DNA of 7,029 nucleotides, from contig DDYQ01000120.1 in NCBI GenBank assembly GCA_002348005.1, positions 1-7,029 on the forward strand, given 5' to 3'. Each line of letters begins with the position of its first letter. Position 1 is the first letter of the stretch. The position numbers were made by a program, and so were the translations under genes. Below are positions 6,364 through 7,029 of this stretch, piece after piece. Source of the DNA: Desulfobacteraceae bacterium UBA2230 (GTDB taxonomy: Bacteria; Desulfobacterota; Desulfobacteria; Desulfobacterales; Desulfosarcinaceae). The notes under the pieces are model-generated. The model worked only from the letters and a program-made list of their open reading frames with translations. It was not told the origin of the DNA and searched no databases.

Positions 6364-6407
6364 CCCGTGCGTTTGCGGCACCTCGCACTGCGTACGGTGG
6401 GCACGGG
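6364..6407. repeat. Perfect 7-bp inverted repeat downstream of the LOG gene
   Basis: Arms cccgtgc (6364-6370) and gcacggg (6401-6407) enclose 30 bases, the same interior length as the repeat at 6270-6319. The interior is GC-rich and offers alternative pairings such as gtgcg with cgcac. It starts about 20 bases after the LOG stop on the minus strand. A role in 3' end formation is possible, but there is no T-run. Confidence 0.35.
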
Positions 6408-6425
6408 ACGCTTTATGACAAAGGC

Positions 6426-6441
6426 GTCAATCCCGATTGAC
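6426..6441. repeat. Palindrome over the LOG stop codon
   Basis: gtcaatcccgattgac: perfect 7-bp arms around two bases, overlapping the TGA at 6429-6427. In RNA it can form a six-pair hairpin with a four-base loop. There is no T-run after it, so a terminator role is doubtful. Confidence 0.35.
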
Positions 6442-7029
6442 CGCGTCGATCAGGGCTTTCAGCCGCCCGAAATCCTTGCGGTTGAAATCGATCACCAGCC
6501 GGGGCAGATGACTGATTTCAGGCTCCTCGATCTCCTCGGGCAGGGCGCCCGACAGACGGATGTCTCCATCTTGCGCCAGAATGTCGGCGAATTCCCTTTT
6601 CAATGTCTCGATCCTGGCCGGCCCGACTTCCGTGTTCAGCCGCAGCAGCAGCTTGTTGCGCAGGTAGCGGAGGCTGTGATAGCGGTAGTAAAAACAAGCG
6701 ATCCGCTCCACTGCGGCATCGACGCTGTCTACAATTTCAAACAGATTGAAATCCGAAGCGCTGATATAACCGGTTGCCAGAAGGTCCTCTTTGCAGAAAT
6801 CGAAAAATTTCTGCCAGTAGGTGCCGCCCGGCGCATCGATGAAGATCAGCGGCATCGGGTTGCGCTTGCCGGTCTGCAGCAGGGTCAGCGTTTCCATGCC
6901 TTCATCCAGTGTTCCGAACCCGCCGGGGAAAAGGGCCACGGCATCCGATTCTTTCAAGAAGGCCACCTTGCGGTTGAAGAAGTATTTGTAGGAGATGACG
7001 TTGCGGCTGTTCTCCATGACCGGGTTGGT
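6427..7029 (-). CDS. LOG-family Rossmann protein, 5' end outside window
   Basis: C-terminal 200 residues of a LOG-type (lysine decarboxylase-like, TIGR00730 superfamily) protein. Characterised members are nucleotide 5'-monophosphate phosphoribohydrolases that release free bases (cytokinins in plants); many bacterial ones lack a tested substrate. The fragment begins TNPVMENSRN at the right edge. An internal ATG (7017) is not the true start, because the frame runs on upstream and the Rossmann nucleotide-binding beginning is missing. Seen: FFNRKVAFL with R20/K21 and the signature PGGFGTLDEG (35-44; E43 expected catalytic), then METLTLLQTGK and PLIFID. After about residue 110 a charged C-terminal extension continues to the stop, as in longer family members; its role is unknown. 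Homologues are sometimes misnamed as a cytochrome d oxidase subunit, which nothing here supports. It is separated from the activator by 456 bases, so a functional link is doubtful. Confidence 0.92.
   Translation of the reverse strand, partial: TNPVMENSRNVISYKYFFNRKVAFLKESDAVALFPGGFGTLDEGMETLTLLQTGKRNPMPLIFIDAPGGTYWQKFFDFCKEDLLATGYISASDFNLFEIVDSVDAAVERIACFYYRYHSLRYLRNKLLLRLNTEVGPARIETLKREFADILAQDGDIRLSGALPEEIEEPEISHLPRLVIDFNRKDFGRLKALIDAVNRD

Larger units (their letters stand above)
5971..6426. other. 456-base non-coding stretch upstream of the activator gene
   Basis: No convincing gene was found on either strand; short open frames lack family resemblance. It should hold the activator's promoter, but I see no clear -35/-10 or -24/-12 pair. 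The part next to the activator has A/T tracts (gaaaaaaagttttttc, about 6092-6107) and a gttcaa/ttgaac inverted repeat. The part next to the LOG gene has two longer perfect inverted repeats, listed separately. No T-run follows these repeats on the minus strand, so they are not ordinary terminators of the LOG gene. Confidence 0.6.

Noticed and set aside
6236..6418. 60-codon plus-strand frame in the intergenic stretch (and 6091-6285)
   Set aside because: No family resemblance, and the frames cross the inverted repeats. No supporting ribosome binding site was recognised.
1..7029. tRNA, rRNA, CRISPR array, insertion sequence or attachment site
   Set aside because: No regularly spaced direct repeats, transposase-like frames, or tRNA T-loop and acceptor pairing were seen on either strand.

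Overview
The window looks like a GC-rich Gram-negative, probably a Desulfobacterota-type bacterium. This rests on the FhlA-like sigma-54 activator with GAF and PAS sensors, the CPWC-type PAS domain and overall protein style. It is an inference: there is no rRNA or other marker here.

All supported genes lie on the minus strand, so transcription runs from the right edge to the left. In that order: (1) 7029-6427, the C-terminal 200 residues of a LOG-family (lysine decarboxylase-like Rossmann) protein, cut by the right edge; (2) a 456-base non-coding stretch, 6426-5971, with several perfect inverted repeats and the regulator's ribosome binding site; (3) 5970-3562, an 802-residue GAF-PAS-PAS-AAA+-Fis sigma-54 activator; (4) 3474-3136, a 112-residue antibiotic-biosynthesis-monooxygenase (ABM, YgiN-like) protein; (5) 3057-1, the first 1019 residues of a very large secreted CotA-like multicopper oxidase, cut by the left edge. 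The oxidase frame is open for exactly 1019 codons to base 1. Its stop lies outside the window, so it is easily missed by a start-to-stop ORF scan.

The main result is a readable regulatory circuit. The last codons of the activator gene contain two near-identical 14-bp palindromic sites (3601-3614 and 3620-3633, period 19 bp). About 100-130 bp downstream on the minus strand is a good sigma-54 -24/-12 promoter (GG-N10-GC, 3501-3486), immediately before the ABM gene. The simplest reading is that the activator binds enhancer sites in the 3' end of its own gene and drives the ABM gene, probably together with the multicopper oxidase 78 bases further on. The inducer is unknown. The four-cysteine PAS domain and the two oxidoreductase-type targets suggest a redox, metal or phenol/quinone signal.

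The oxidase has about 280 residues in front of its CotA-like core, a Met-rich segment just before the first copper motif, and six paired cysteines. Its last two copper motifs must lie beyond the left edge.
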